A stretch of 64,000 nt of DNA from Ichthyophis bannanicus. Its lineage: Eukaryota > Chordata > Amphibia > Gymnophiona > Ichthyophiidae. Below the pieces are notes generated by a model. The model did no database searches, was not told where the DNA came from, and worked only from the letters and a program-made list of their open reading frames with translations. Position 1 is the first letter of the stretch. Each line of letters starts with the position of its first letter. Below, in pieces: positions 32,360-42,668 of this stretch. A program made the translations under genes and the position numbers. The DNA lies in contig CM066032.1 of the NCBI GenBank assembly GCA_033557465.1, forward strand, positions 53,914,955 through 53,978,954. Direction: 5' to 3'.

Positions 32360-32990
32360 ATTATCTATAAAGGGCTGTCAGTGTACACAGCACTGTACAG
32401 TCTCAGATGGTAATTATCTATAAAGGACTGTCAGTGTACGCAGCATGGTGCAGTTACAGAGCGGTGATTATTATCTACACAGGGCTGTCAGTGAACGCAG
32501 AATAGTACAATCACAGAGCATTGATTATTATTTATAAAGCATCCTCAGTGTACACAGCACTGTGCAGTCTCAGAGCTGTGATTATTGTATATAAAGGGCT
32601 GTCAGTGTACACAGCACTGTGCAGTCACAGAGTGGTGATTATTATCTATAAAACTCCATCAATGTAGACAGCACTGTGCAATCATAGAACGGTGATTATT
32701 ATCTACACAGGGCTGTCAATGTACGCAGCACGGCAGAGTCACAGAGTATTGATTATTACTTATAAAGCATTCTCAGGGTACACAGCACTGTACAGTCTCA
32801 GAGCTGTGATTATGATCTATAAAGGGCTGTCAGTGTACACAGCATGGTGCAGTCACCTAGCGCTGATTGTTATCTACACAGGGCTGTCAGTGTACACAAC
32901 ATTGTACAGTCACAAGATTGTTATACAGCCCTTCAATGTACATAGATCTGTATAGTAACAAAATAATGAATATTATTTATAAAGGGTCAT
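32360..32990. repeat. 57-bp minisatellite, right part
   Basis: About eleven degenerate units of 57 bp, consensus parts AGTGTACACAGCACTGTGCA, GTCACAGAGCGGTGATTATT and ATCTATAAAGGGCTGTC. Units become more diverged after about 32900. No coding function is inferred. Confidence 0.88.
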
Positions 32991-33029
32991 GAAAGTACAT
33001 AACATTTCACTGTCATGGTATATAGAGCT

Positions 33030-33472
33030 GTTTTAACATCTGCTCAGTCTGTGTCTACTAGGCAGGCGAAGCAACTACCTAGGGCGACAGATCTCTGTGA
33101 GTGGAGGGTCATGTGCTTCGGCACACATGGCCTGCTGCACTCCCCCCGTGCTGAGCTGCCCCCTGCTGCTACTGATTCGGCAGCAGGGGGGACAGCTAGG
33201 CTCGGCATTGGACCATGTGCTTTGGCATACATAGCCTGCCGCTTCTGAACCACCGAAGTTATGTCGTATGAGGGTCAGAAGCAGCAGGCAACGTGTGATG
33301 AAGCACATGGGCTGTGCCTGCGCCACTCTGCCCATCAGTCCCCGCTGCCAGAATCAGCAGTAGCGCGGCTCAGCACAGGGTGCGACTCGGCATGTGGGAG
33401 GTCAGCACAGCTTGGGGGCGGCATGGCCAAGGTTTGCACCTAGGGCGTCAGAAACCCATGGGCCGGCCCTGG
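33030..33472. repeat. Possible hAT-like non-autonomous fragment
   Basis: The right edge ends GGGCCGGCCCTG, whose complement CAGGGCCGGCCC equals a terminal repeat of the hAT-type element at 42149-45714. Both ends contain CTAGGGCG. The left terminus and target duplication were not found, so the assignment is tentative. Confidence 0.35.
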
Positions 33473-33542
33473 TGATCTTGTGATTTCTGGTCAGAGTTCC
33501 ATAGTGCACCAGTCTTGACCTTCTTCTACTCCATAACTACTA

Positions 33543-33665
33543 CTTTTAATTTGTATAGAGCTACAAGGCATATGCAGCGCTGTACATATAAATGTAAGAC
33601 ATAGTCCCTGCTCATCAGAGCTTACAAGAATCTAATCACGACGAAAAACATCACAGAACTGGGGA
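33543..33665 (-). repeat. L2-beta LINE 3' end fragment
   Basis: TTTGTATAGAGCTACAAGGC, ATATGCAGCGCTGTACATAT and CAGAGCTTACAA match the 3' end of L2-beta at 7730-7810 in the same orientation. Only the 3' UTR is kept. Confidence 0.7.
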
Positions 33666-33741
33666 CTATTCGCCTCCTTCCTTCTTCTCTTTACAGGCTC
33701 AGGGCCATGATTTTCTGGGAAGGGAGTGTATAAGCACATGG

Positions 33742-34343
33742 AACATAAGAACATAAGAGATGCCATACTGGGTCAGACCAAGGTCCATCAAACCCAGTAT
33801 CCTGTTTCCAACAGTGGCCAATCCAGGGTCGCAAGTACCTAGCAGTTTCCCCAGAAGACACAGGTTCCGCAATGCTTGTTTTGGGGCAAGCAGTGGATAT
33901 TACGGTCCTCTTTAATAATGACACAGCATGTACAGATCCAGAGAATTTCGACTGTGAATAACTGTAAATAGTTTACCCTGTTTCTTCCAAGTTCTTAAAC
34001 CCCTGTTACTTGTAAAATGCACTACAGTTACCCTGTATGTATTGCTCTGTTCCATTTAAACTGCGCTGATGTTAATAGTGCGGTATATAAGAAATGTTAA
34101 ATAAATAAAATAAATAAATAATGGTTTATGGACCTTTCCGCCAGGAACTTGTCCAAACCTTTTTTAAACCCGGCTACACTAATAGCTTTTACTATATCCT
34201 TTGGTAACGAATTCCATAGTATGATTACATGTTGAGTGAAAAAATATTTTCTCTTATTATTCTTAAATAGGTTACCCTGTAGCTTCATTGCATGTTCCAT
34301 AATCTTTCTATATTTTGATGGCATAAACAATCGATCTATTTTT
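33742..34343 (-). mobile_element. CR1-alpha LINE 3' end, broken by a SINE and by DIRS4
   Basis: Minus-strand 3' UTR (TGACCCAGTATGGCATCTCT) and ORF2 tail ([30 protein letters not shown]) match 54760-54900. A SINE splits it at 33921-34116. Rightwards the CR1 text stops inside the ORF2 C-terminus at about 34343, where the DIRS4 left end begins; the rest should lie beyond the right end of DIRS4, outside this window. Confidence 0.82.
33921..34116 (+). repeat. L2-tailed SINE with 7-bp TSD
   Basis: Flanks AATAATG at 33914-33920 and 34117-34123 are identical. It ends with TTTAAACTGCGCTGATGTTA, ATAGTGCGGTATATAAG and an AAATAAAT tail, the L2-type 3' end. Same family as about 10375-10650. Confidence 0.85.
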
Positions 34344-34662
34344 CTCCATGAACAAGCAGGAAGTCAGTCTTTGCATATGGGTGATGGCACCGATGGAGCC
34401 CACACGGGGCATTTCCCTAGCTTTTAAAGAAAGCCTTTGGGAATGCTATCATGCATGTGTAGTTCCCTTCCCCGCCCAAAGGTGCCATCTTACTGTCTCC
34501 CTTTTTCCGCAGAGCCCTTCAGACGTGTGTCTTGTCCCCGGAAAAAAACATTTCTTTCCTAAGAGCATTTTTGTCTTTTCCGGCTAGTGCCGGTTTCCCC
34601 TCCCATCTCTTGAGCACCATTGCTTCGGCATTCAGTCTCGGGACACTTTTTTTTCCTTCTTT
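34344..34662 (+). mobile_element. DIRS4 left end (element continues at 61190)
   Basis: It starts CTCCATGAACAAGCAGGAAG, TCAGTCTTTGCATATGGGTG and runs parallel to the DIRS3 left end (34663-34960) with clear divergence. It stops at TTTTCCTTCTTT, where DIRS3 starts, and the matching continuation (CCATAGCACTTTCGCGCC, equivalent to ATCACAGCGCTTTCGTGCC in DIRS3) is found at 61190. DIRS3 therefore inserted in the DIRS4 leader. Confidence 0.8.
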
Positions 34663-35049
34663 CTCCAGGAACAAGCAGGAAGTCAGTCCTCACATATGGG
34701 TGACATTGACGCTGACAGAGCCCTGCACGGAGCATCTCCCCACTTTCAAAGAGAGCCTTTGGGAGATGCTACCATGCATGCATGGTTCCCTTCCCACCCA
34801 AGAGTACCATCTTGCTCAGTCTCCCTTTTTTCGTGGAGCCCTACAGATGTTTGTTTTGTTCCCCTGGGAAAAAGTTTATTTTCTTTTACTGTTTTGCGCT
34901 GGCTCCTTTCCCACCCAAGATCCGCTGCAAATGCACCGGGCCTCGAAATTCGTTTTTGTCTTGATTTTTCTATCACAGCGCTTTCGTGCCTTTTTTAACT
35001 GCTGGCCACATCGAGCTTCTTAAACCTCACTGGAGTTCTTTTTCCCCCA

Positions 35050-35253
35050 ATGGCCACTGGCTTTAAAAAATTGTGATCAATGCTTCAAAAACATGTCACT
35101 CACCGAAACTCATGATTGTTGCCTCTGGTGTTTGGGCGCTGACCACATCCCAGAGGAATGTTCCTTGTGCAAGAAAATGTCTGCGAAGGCCATATAGAGC
35201 CATCGGCTTAAGCAGGATGACATCTTCCACAAGGCATACTCAACCCCGGTTTC
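35050..35253 (+). pseudogene. DIRS3 gag, N-terminal part
   Basis: ATG at 35050 gives MATGFKKL; a one-base insertion then shifts the frame, after which CDQCFKN-like, THDCCLWCLGADHIPEEC and CKKMSAKAI follow, parallel to DIRS4 (MASGFKKCDWCSKNM, CCLRCRGADHDPEQC). The CxxC/CxxH pattern suggests nucleic acid binding. It is cut at 35253 by the L1 insertion in the segment DDIFHKAYSTPVS and resumes at 48036. Confidence 0.75.
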
Positions 35254-35699
35254 TTTTTTTTTCCATTTTAACTTTTTATTAAAGGTTTCAATAGATAGAA
35301 CAATCATCTTCATACACCGCATTTTACATTTTTTTCGTCAACAATCTTACAAACTATCTTCTTTTATCCCCCCTTTGCTAGTACAACAGTCAATATCCCC
35401 TAATCTTCTGTCTCCCCTCCCCCATCCCCCTCCCTCCCCTCCCAGCTCTATATCCCTCTTCATTTGTTCGTTCTTCTATGTCTCATCCTAACTTTTTGTT
35501 TTAAGCAGAGAATTACAATCTTTCACCATTGGGCTCATAAACTGTGCTTTATGCCGGTCTCCTTCTTTACGGTAATGTTTCCCTCCTTCACTCCTTCCTT
35601 CCCCTCCCTCCCTCCTTCCAGGTTTCCAGCCATTTCCACACATTTTTCCATTGTACTGCACTCTTCTCCCCTTTCCCTTGTCACAGCCCCGTCAACTTG

Positions 35700-36768
35700 T
35701 GCATCAAGCACAAGTCTGCCACTCTTCGAACAAAGCCTGCACTTTGTGGTTTGCAAGACCCTGTCCAGTATTTTGCTATCTCAATTCTCGCTGCCACTAT
35801 GCAATGATGCAATACTCCCCTATCGCTCTCCGAGATATTCTCCTCTAGTTGATGCAATAAATAAATCTCTGGTTTCCTTTGCAATCTGTGTCCTGTCATT
35901 TCATAACTTATACCCAAAACCTCTTCCCAATATGCTTTAATCCAGGGGTCACCAACCTGCGGCCCGCGGGCCGCGAGGTCCCTTCGTGCGGCCCGCGAGG
36001 CTCTACCCCGGTGCGGCCTGCCAAGGAATTTACACGATGGGGAGCGAGGAGGAGCTTACCTTCCTGTTCCCTGCAGGTCTCGTCATCAGTCCAGTGGAGA
36101 AGCAGCAGTTTTGCCTTTATCAAATACAGGTTAGAGCGTGGTGTAATTACTCCCGTGAGCATTTTTTTTTTTTGCGGGGGCGGGGAGAAGGGGGTGCGGC
36201 CCGCGAGGCTCCCGGAAGTCGGCTGTGCGGCCCGCGGCCCTCTGGAGGTTGGTGACCACTGCTTTAATCGGTCCACACTTCCACCACATATGTAACCAAT
36301 CACCTATCTCTTGGCACCCCCTCCAACATTGATCAGTTTGTCCCATTCCAGCTCGTCTTTCACTTACCGGTGTCCAATACCACCGATATAACATTTTATA
36401 AGCATTTTCTTTTATCTGAGTGGCTATTGATATACCTGCCACCGTCTGTATAATCTTATCCCACACCTCTTCATTCCATTGCACTCCTAGGTCTTCCTCC
36501 CATTTCTGCATATATCCTAATTTACTCCGCCCTCCATTAATCCTTTATAAATTTTGGACGGAGCCCCTTTTCGACCCAAGCATCCTGTGCAGAGGGCCTC
36601 AAACCATCCCCTATTATCCCATAAATCCTTCCATACCTTCTGCTGTCTCAGAAAGTGACTTATCTGTAGATAGCAATACTGATCCTTATTTGATAACCCA
36701 TATAAGTCCTTAATACCCTCAAACTCTCTAACTCCCTCTTTAACCCCTATTTGGGAAATGTGTGTCAA
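35700..36768 (-). pseudogene. L1 ORF2 C-terminal remnant
   Basis: On the minus strand, YGLSNKDQYCYLQISHFL is followed by KWEEDLGVQWNEEVWDKI, ENAYKMLYRWYWTPV and a GDWLHMWWKC motif, then after a MITE an ending with IVAARIEIAKYW. These are the post-RT region and Cys-rich tail of L1 ORF2. The upstream endonuclease and RT domains are missing; the ORF1 C-terminus lies directly next to it (36770). Several stops are present. Confidence 0.82.
35943..36261. mobile_element. hAT MITE (319 bp) with exact 8-bp TSD
   Basis: Ends CAGGGGTCACCAACCTGCGG and GGAGGTTGGTGACCACTG, with GCGGCCCGCGG repeated at both sides. TSD CTTTAATC at 35935-35942 and 36262-36269 is exact. It interrupts the L1 ORF2 tail. Very GC-rich ends; no coding capacity. 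Confidence 0.9.
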
Positions 36769-36769
36769 T

Positions 36770-37072
36770 CTATCGTATGTCCTCCCTCCTCAAATAGGCC
36801 GTCACCTCCTTCATCTCTCTCCTGCGTTGTAGTGTGCCCAGGGATAAATCCTGAAACAATTCCAACTCATATTCGTCCCATTTGAAATGTCTCTGTGTCC
36901 TTGCTGCTCTCAAAAGGCGTTCTTTAGTTTTGAAAGAGTTCATACACACCACAATGTCTCTCGGTCGATTATCCCTTATGGGCCCCAATCCTCTCTGAGC
37001 CCGCTCAATTTGCAGAGACTCAACATCTCCTCCCTCCTCTAGAGCTTCAGTTTGTAATAGAGCTCTAAATAC
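36770..37072 (-). pseudogene. L1 ORF1 RRM and C-terminal domain
   Basis: The minus strand reads VFRALLQTEALEEG at the left flank of the L2 insertion, then RPRDIVVCMNSFKTKERLLR and LFQDLSLGTLQRRREMKEV, the L1 ORF1 RRM/CTD signature (RPRxIxVxxxxxKxKExxLRAAR; LQRRREL). It is an RNA-binding chaperone domain. It joins the coiled-coil part at 41829-42151 once the L2 is removed (CDVF + RALL). Confidence 0.85.
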
Positions 37073-37539
37073 TTTATTTATTTATTTTTTCTTATATACC
37101 GCACTCTTAAAAATCAGCGCGGTTTACATAAAACGGTGTTGTGCAATAAGAGCACTTACAATGAACAGGGAGGAATAACTTGGATTAAACTGGTGGTAAC
37201 TATATACATCAATTTACATCTATCTACATTCTGTATTTATAGTATGTACCGCATTGGTAAGGGTTTACGTGTTCATGGATGCTGGTGTGTTAGGGGGTGC
37301 CTTGTTGGAGGACTGTGAATAGTGTAGAAGAAAGAGAGGTGATGTTTAAGCACTCTTCTGAATTGAGCTAGCTCTTTGATGGCTCTAATGGGTGCAGGGA
37401 GTGCATTCCAGCAGCTAGGGGCATAAAACTTAAATGCTCTATTCCTGGTTGTTTTGGTACATTTTGTTATTTCGCTGGGACTCGATAGTGTGTTGGCAGT
37501 GCATGTTCTTCTTTCTCTGTTTGCTGGTATGGGGTGGAT

Positions 37540-37701
37540 TTTTATTTATTTTATTTATTTATACTTTTCTTTTATACCGCTTTTTCCCAAGATCAAAGGC
37601 GGTTTACAAATAACATAATGAACAGTTTACAATTAACATATTGAACATTGTTTTACATAGAACATAGTATTTTCTTTAAACTATGTACAATTCACTTTTC
37701 A
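37540..37701 (-). repeat. L2-tailed SINE inside L2-alpha
   Basis: Flanked by TGGAT (37535-37539 and 37702-37706). Begins (plus strand) with T-rich TTTATTTATTTATTTATAC, then TTTTATACCGCTTTTTCCC and AAAGGCGGTTTACAAATAAC, so on the minus strand it ends with the ACCGCC...GCGGTATAAAA L2-type tail. It lies between ORF2 and the L2-alpha 3' end. Confidence 0.8.
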
Positions 37702-37871
37702 TGGATGAGGTCCAGTAAAGCTGAGGGGGCCGTTGATAATTTTGAAAGTGATGATGGTTACTTTATATGATAGCTGACAGTAAATTGGTAGCCAATGTAG
37801 GTTTTTGAGGACCGGGGTGATGTGGTCTGCTCTGGATGCTCTGCTCAGGAATCTTGCGGCCGTATTCATTG

Positions 37872-39349
37872 CTAATTGTAAGGGGCTAAGGTGTTTTTGG
37901 GAAGGCCCTGTAGGATTACATTAGCGTAATCAAAGTGGGGGATCACCAATGCTTGGAAAACTGTTCTGAAGTCTTCTGGATGTAGTAAAGGTCGAAGAAG
38001 TCTTAGGGTCCGTATCTTGTGGTATATTTGTTTGATTATGTTGTTGATGTGTGTTTTGAAATTGAGCTGTTGGTCCATAGTCACACCTAGATAGCGGATG
38101 TATGGTCGGCTTGTAAGTTCTGCATCTCTTGTCTTTATGGTTGTCGGAGGTATGAAGGACTGGTTCTTGTCACAAATAGAATTTCTGTCTTCTTAAAGTT
38201 GATTTTGAGACTTTGGGAGAGGAGCCAATCTGTTATGGCATTGAAGCAGTTTATCAATTGGGTGAAATCTGGGGTTTCGATTATGAATGGAGTAAAGAGT
38301 AATACGTCGTCTGCATATAGCAGACAAGAGATGTTAAATGATCGAATTATTTCGCATATCGGTTGCATGTAGATATTGAATAGGAGTGCTGAGAGGGATG
38401 AGCCCTGGGGTACTCCATAGTGTTGTTTGAATGGCATGGAGGTCGTAGATCCTGTTCTTATCTGCTGCCATCTGTCAGTTAAGTAAGATTTGCACCAGTG
38501 CCATGTTAAGTCACTTATCCCTTTATCATGCAGCCGAATCAGAAGTTGTTCATGGTTTACAGAGTCAAATGCTGCGGCGATGTCGAGGAAAATTAGTGCG
38601 TATCCTTGTTTGATGGAGTCGATCCCATTAATGAGTGTATTGATGAGGGTGGTGAGGAGTGTCTCAACACCGTGAGCTTCTCTGAAACCGTGTTGGTTTG
38701 TGTTGAGGGGGGCATTAGTGTCGATATGATCCTGTAGCTGTTGTTATACCACCTTCTTGATTATCTTTGCTAGTAATGGGATGCTGGATATGGGACGGTA
38801 TGATTCAACCTTCAGGGCATCAGGTTTGGTGTTCTTTAAGAGGGGCCTGATGGATGTCTGCTTAAGGCTTGTTGGGAACTGTCCAGAGGAGAAAGAGAGG
38901 TCGATGATTTTGGCTATTATGGGACTGATTTCGTGGCGTAGGGCCTTTATCCAGAGTGCTGGACAAGGGTCGTTAGGGGCCGTGGTGGCGTTGATGCTTG
39001 CAATGATGCTTTCAATGCTTTTTTGTGATGGTGTCAAGAAGCTGGTGAGCTGCTTGGGTGGGTTCGTGGTGGGGCGGGATAGTGTGGCTTTACTGATGTT
39101 ATTGGTTTTGGCTATCAGGTGATCAGAATAGTCTTGAGGGAGTATCAGCATTGGTTGTGAGGCTGATGGTTCCTTCGTTAGGGACTTAACTATGTTGAAC
39201 AAGTCATGAGGCTTGTTCAGTGATCGATTCAGCAGATCAGAGTGGTATTCTTTAATTCTAGATGATATAAGGGTTCGATAGGCTTGCAAGTGGGAGTTGT
39301 AGAGTGTCAGGTCTGATGTGGCTCGGGTGCGTCGCCATTTTCTTTCCAA
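37872..39349 (-). pseudogene. L2-alpha ORF2, linker and reverse transcriptase
   Basis: Minus-strand pieces: DLFNIVKSLTKEPSASQPML and SGQFPTSLKQTSIRPLLKNT with YRPISSIPLLAKIIKKVV (38744-39349), then about 38450-38740 with FAAFDSVNHE-like text, YGVPQGSSLSALLFNIYMQP and ISCLLYADDVLLF (YADD motif C, 38135-38437), and MDQQLNFKTHINNIIKQIYH to VIPHFDYANVILQ (37872-38084). These are the RT and its C-terminal region in L2 order. Breaks near 38744, 38440 and 38135 make it inactive. Confidence 0.85.
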
Positions 39350-40059
39350 TTTCCTGAGGGCACGTAGGGAGGTTTTTAATTCGGCAGTATACCAGGGTGC
39401 AGGTCTCTTTTTATCTGGTTGCTTCTCTATGACACGTGTTTTTGTTCGGGTAGGTACGTCTGCAAAGGTACTCAGGTTGTTAGTCCATGATGCCAGTACC
39501 TCTTCAAGAATTGGTGAAGTAGTGTTGATATTGGGAAGGACGTTTTTGATGATCTCCTCACCATCAAAGGGTCTGAAGCGTCTAGGGTGAGCTGTTGTAT
39601 TATTAGCTGGTTCAGGGGTGTTTTCTCTTTCTTGGCATAAGGGTATTTGGAAGCTGATTAGGTTATGATCGGACCATGGTACAGGTGAGATGGTTATGTT
39701 GAACTTGTGGTCGGGCTTTACCTTTGGTCGGGGGCTGAAGATAAGGTCTAACGTATTCCCTTTTTGGTGTGTGGGGGCATCAACTATCTGCTCATAGTGT
39801 GGGTTACTGAGTGCTTCTAGTAGGCCCCTGGAATAGATATCGTGTAGAGCTTGGAGATTGAAATCACCCAGTAGCTAGTTAGGTTTACGAGCGTTTTGGG
39901 GGTTAGATGCTAGTTCCATTATAGTTGCGAGATTGTCGGTAGATGGGGATGGAGACCTATATATTAGGTTAATTGTGTTGTATTTGTTCGCAATAGAGAT
40001 AGTATCGAGGTGGGTTGAACTGTTGGCATAGATTGTTTGATAGTGTAGGTCAGTTTTAA

Positions 40060-40617
40060 CTAGAATGAAAGCACCACCACCTCTGCGGTCGGTTCTATGA
40101 CATGCGTGGAATGTGAAGTTAGGGGGGTGAGAAGGTTGATGAGGATTGAGTCAGAGCTGTTGAGCCACGATTCAGTCACCAGTAGCATGTCAAGGTTGAG
40201 GTGTGATATAATGGCAGGGATGACTGGCCATTTTTTGCGGACCGATCGTGCATTTATGAGGGCACATCTAAGGATGCGTGGATCTTGGTGTTGCTTGGTA
40301 TTAGTGTGGTGTAGAAGTGGTATGTGAATTAGGTGGGGGTGTGAGTTCTGGGGGTACTCTGGAGGTGAATAGTGTGAGTTGCTGTGATCTCTTCTTCCAT
40401 GTCTTCTTATGATCAAGATTGGATTGTGGCTGGTTGTCTCAGCGAGGGAGCTAGTTAGTGTATAACTGAGTAGGTATAGTATACCTATGAGTAAGCTAGG
40501 GGGGGGGTCATTTTTAGCTGTGTGTAACCGAAGAACTTCTTGTGTGGATGCCTGGTCGTGTGGGGTGTAGCCAATAAAGTAACAATGTATTATTATCTTA
40601 AATGCAGCAGCTAACAA
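40060..40617 (-). pseudogene. L2-alpha ORF2, endonuclease N-terminus
   Basis: The minus-strand frame ends with RCALINARSVRKKWPVIPAI and LDMLLVTESWLNSSDSILI, the APE endonuclease motifs (N and E of TESWL). It breaks after PTAEVVVLSF, and the rest of the endonuclease continues leftwards in another frame (39600-40060, with SPSTDNLATI-like and GDFN-like text near 39870). The enzyme nicks target DNA for target-primed reverse transcription. Confidence 0.8.
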
Positions 40618-41461
40618 TATACAATGTTTCTATAAATTACTAGTGGTGCATATATACAATGTTATTATAAGTTATTAGCGGTGCCGATTATGCAGCATGG
40701 TAAGATTTAATATTCACCAGTGCTAACAATCTCTGTACTGCTTGAAATATTAATGACTTTTTGATGTCCAATTGAGAGATATAGACCTATTAAATGTTAG
40801 GCAGTCTTAGATCTGATCGGTAGGTTGTACTCACGGAGTTGGTGAGCCAATGTATTCAGGGCAGTTCGGTCTTGATGCAGCTGAACTGTGGTTGCTGTTG
40901 TTAGTAACACAATGTGCAAGCACAGTGGGGGAAGCTTGAGCTTTGGAAGTTGGATTGTGTGCTACAAAGAATTACATAAAGCCATACCTCTCAAGCCATA
41001 CATCTCGATGTGTTTTGGCGGTTGAATCCAGCGAAGGTTGCTTAGTCCTGGCAGTGAGAACAATCTCTGGGCCGGTGGCTGTGTCTGGAGAGTTGTGTGC
41101 ACAATTGATCCTATTTCAAGAATTAGGTGCAAACTTCGTTTAGCGTCTTAGTCTGGTGTGGACGGGCGGTGGGGTCTTGTGCCGGCTGCACTATCCCAAT
41201 AGGAAGAGGGATCTCTGGGCCAGTGGTTGTAATTGTAGTTGTGTGTTCTCGATGGTGATCTTAGAGTGGCTTTGGCCTCGTGTACGTTTCCGATATCTTG
41301 CAGGTCTTTGAGAGCGGTGAGTCTAGTGGGGTGAGGAGCCTGAATAATTCATGGGATTGGTTTAGCCCCGGCTTTTAGTGCCCCACCTAAGGGCCACACC
41401 AAAGGGCCCTCTGGCGCGGCCCTCAGGTGCGGGCCCACCGGCGCGGGTGCGCCTGTAGGTG

Positions 41462-41828
41462 TGCTCTTTTAAAGCACCAGGGACTGCCCCGATTGGGCAG
41501 CCACTTCAGCTGGAGGCGGTCCGGTGAGTGGAGAGGCTCGATCCCTCCAGGGAGAACTTGCGGCCGTGAAGAGGGCTGCTGAAAGCTGGCGCGCTCTTTT
41601 AAAGCACCAGGGACTTCCCCGATTGGGCAGCCACTTCAGCTGGAGGCGGTCCGGTGAGTGGAGAGGCTCGATCCCTCCAGGGAGAGCTTGCGGCCGTGAA
41701 GAGGACTGCTGAAAGCTGGCGTGCTCTTTTAAAGCACCAGGGACTGCCCCGATTGGGCAGCCACTTCAGCTGGAGGCGGTCCTGTGAGTGGAGAGGCTCG
41801 ATCCCTCCAGGGAGAGCTTGTGGCCGTG
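41462..41828. repeat. 130-bp tandem monomers at the 5' end of L2-alpha
   Basis: The words GCTCTTTTAAAGCACCAGGG start at 41463, 41593 and 41723, spacing 130 and 130. Each unit continues CCCGATTGGGCAGCCACTTC, CTGGAGGCGGTCC, GATCCCTCCAGGGAGA, GGCCGTGAA. Units differ by a few bases; the third stops at the TSD after 106 bp. Lying between the 5' TSD and the ORF region, they are part of the LINE, so probably its promoter array. Confidence 0.9.
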
Positions 41829-42151
41829 AATACGTCGCAGTTCTTATATTTAGGGTCCTCTGGGATACCTCGCACTATGATATTGCATCATCTGGACCGC
41901 TTTCACCTTCAGCTCCTCTTGGATCTGACCTGCTTTAATTCCTCCCATCCTTTTTGTAGGTCTTCCATTACTTCCCCGTGTTGTTCCAACTGATTCTCTG
42001 TTTCTTCCACCCGAGCTCCCAGGTCTACTATATCTTGTCTTAAGGATTGTAACATCTCTTTTAACTCATTTTTCACTCCGCTTATTTCCACCTTGCGTTC
42101 CTCTTCAATTCTGTGAGCCACAGTTTGATCATATCTGCTACTCCTGGGCAA
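41829..42151 (-). pseudogene. L1 ORF1 N-terminal coiled coil
   Basis: The minus strand encodes RRTEEERKVEI-like text, VKNELKEMLQSLRQDIVDLG and VEETENQLEQHGEVMEDLQK, a coiled coil, stops at KRS, and continues past stops with CNIIVRGIPEDPKYKNCDVF, the start of the RRM. Then the L2-alpha TSD interrupts it; RALLQTEA at 37060 follows. L1 ORF1 forms trimers that bind the element RNA. The hAT insertion at 42149 cuts it just at its N-terminus. Confidence 0.85.
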
Positions 42152-42668
42152 GGGCAGCCCAAGGGGGGTGCGGGGCCATGTGCGGAGACTCGGTGCAGGG
42201 CCTCATTTGCATAAGTGGCCTTATTTGCATAAATATTTGCATAATGTTACCATACACTAACTTTTAGTAAACATGTCTCTTAATGAGTGTATGGATAAAG
42301 AAAGACTAAAAGATTTCTACATTACTATAATCCAGTGCCAACCGCCAGGCACATTAGGAACTACTACAAACGCTGCACATTTAGAACCCACAGCAAACCC
42401 GCCATATCCTGACAGCACTACCAGGACTCACAAAGCACCATACCCTACCTATCAAAAGGCAACACTGTAAATATTAAACCAATACATTTCAGAGAATACT
42501 GGGGAAAGAGAACAAGTGGCAATGTCAAATAGGAATTACATAAACAGAATACCTCAGCTCAGTTACACGTACAGAACATAGACCATCACCAAACAAGGAA
42601 TCACAATTTAGAAACAGGAAGACAATAATTAAACTGGGAATCCCAAAAGCCAAACTTGGAATGTACAT

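Larger units (their letters stand above)
37073..41828 (-). mobile_element. L2-alpha LINE, full length, inserted in L1 ORF1
   Basis: TSD AATAC at 37068-37072 and 41829-41833. The 3' end (left) carries AAATAAATAAAG-type tail and, on the minus strand, ATGTAAACCGCGCTGATTTT with GCGGTATATAAG. The 5' end (right) has 2.8 tandem 130-bp monomers. Between are ORF2 pieces: endonuclease at 40060-40617, mid-region and RT at 37872-39349. About 4.76 kb including a SINE (37540-37701). ORF2 has several frameshifts; no ORF1 was recognised. Confidence 0.9.

Noticed and set aside
28636..32990. Satellite array read as a CRISPR-like repeat-spacer array
   Set aside because: Units are contiguous 57-bp degenerate tandem repeats without unique spacers, and the genome is eukaryotic.
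35908..36303. Frames of 89-138 codons in the GC-rich block
   Set aside because: The block is a 319-bp hAT MITE with exact TSD; the frames run across its boundaries into L1 DNA and are accidental.
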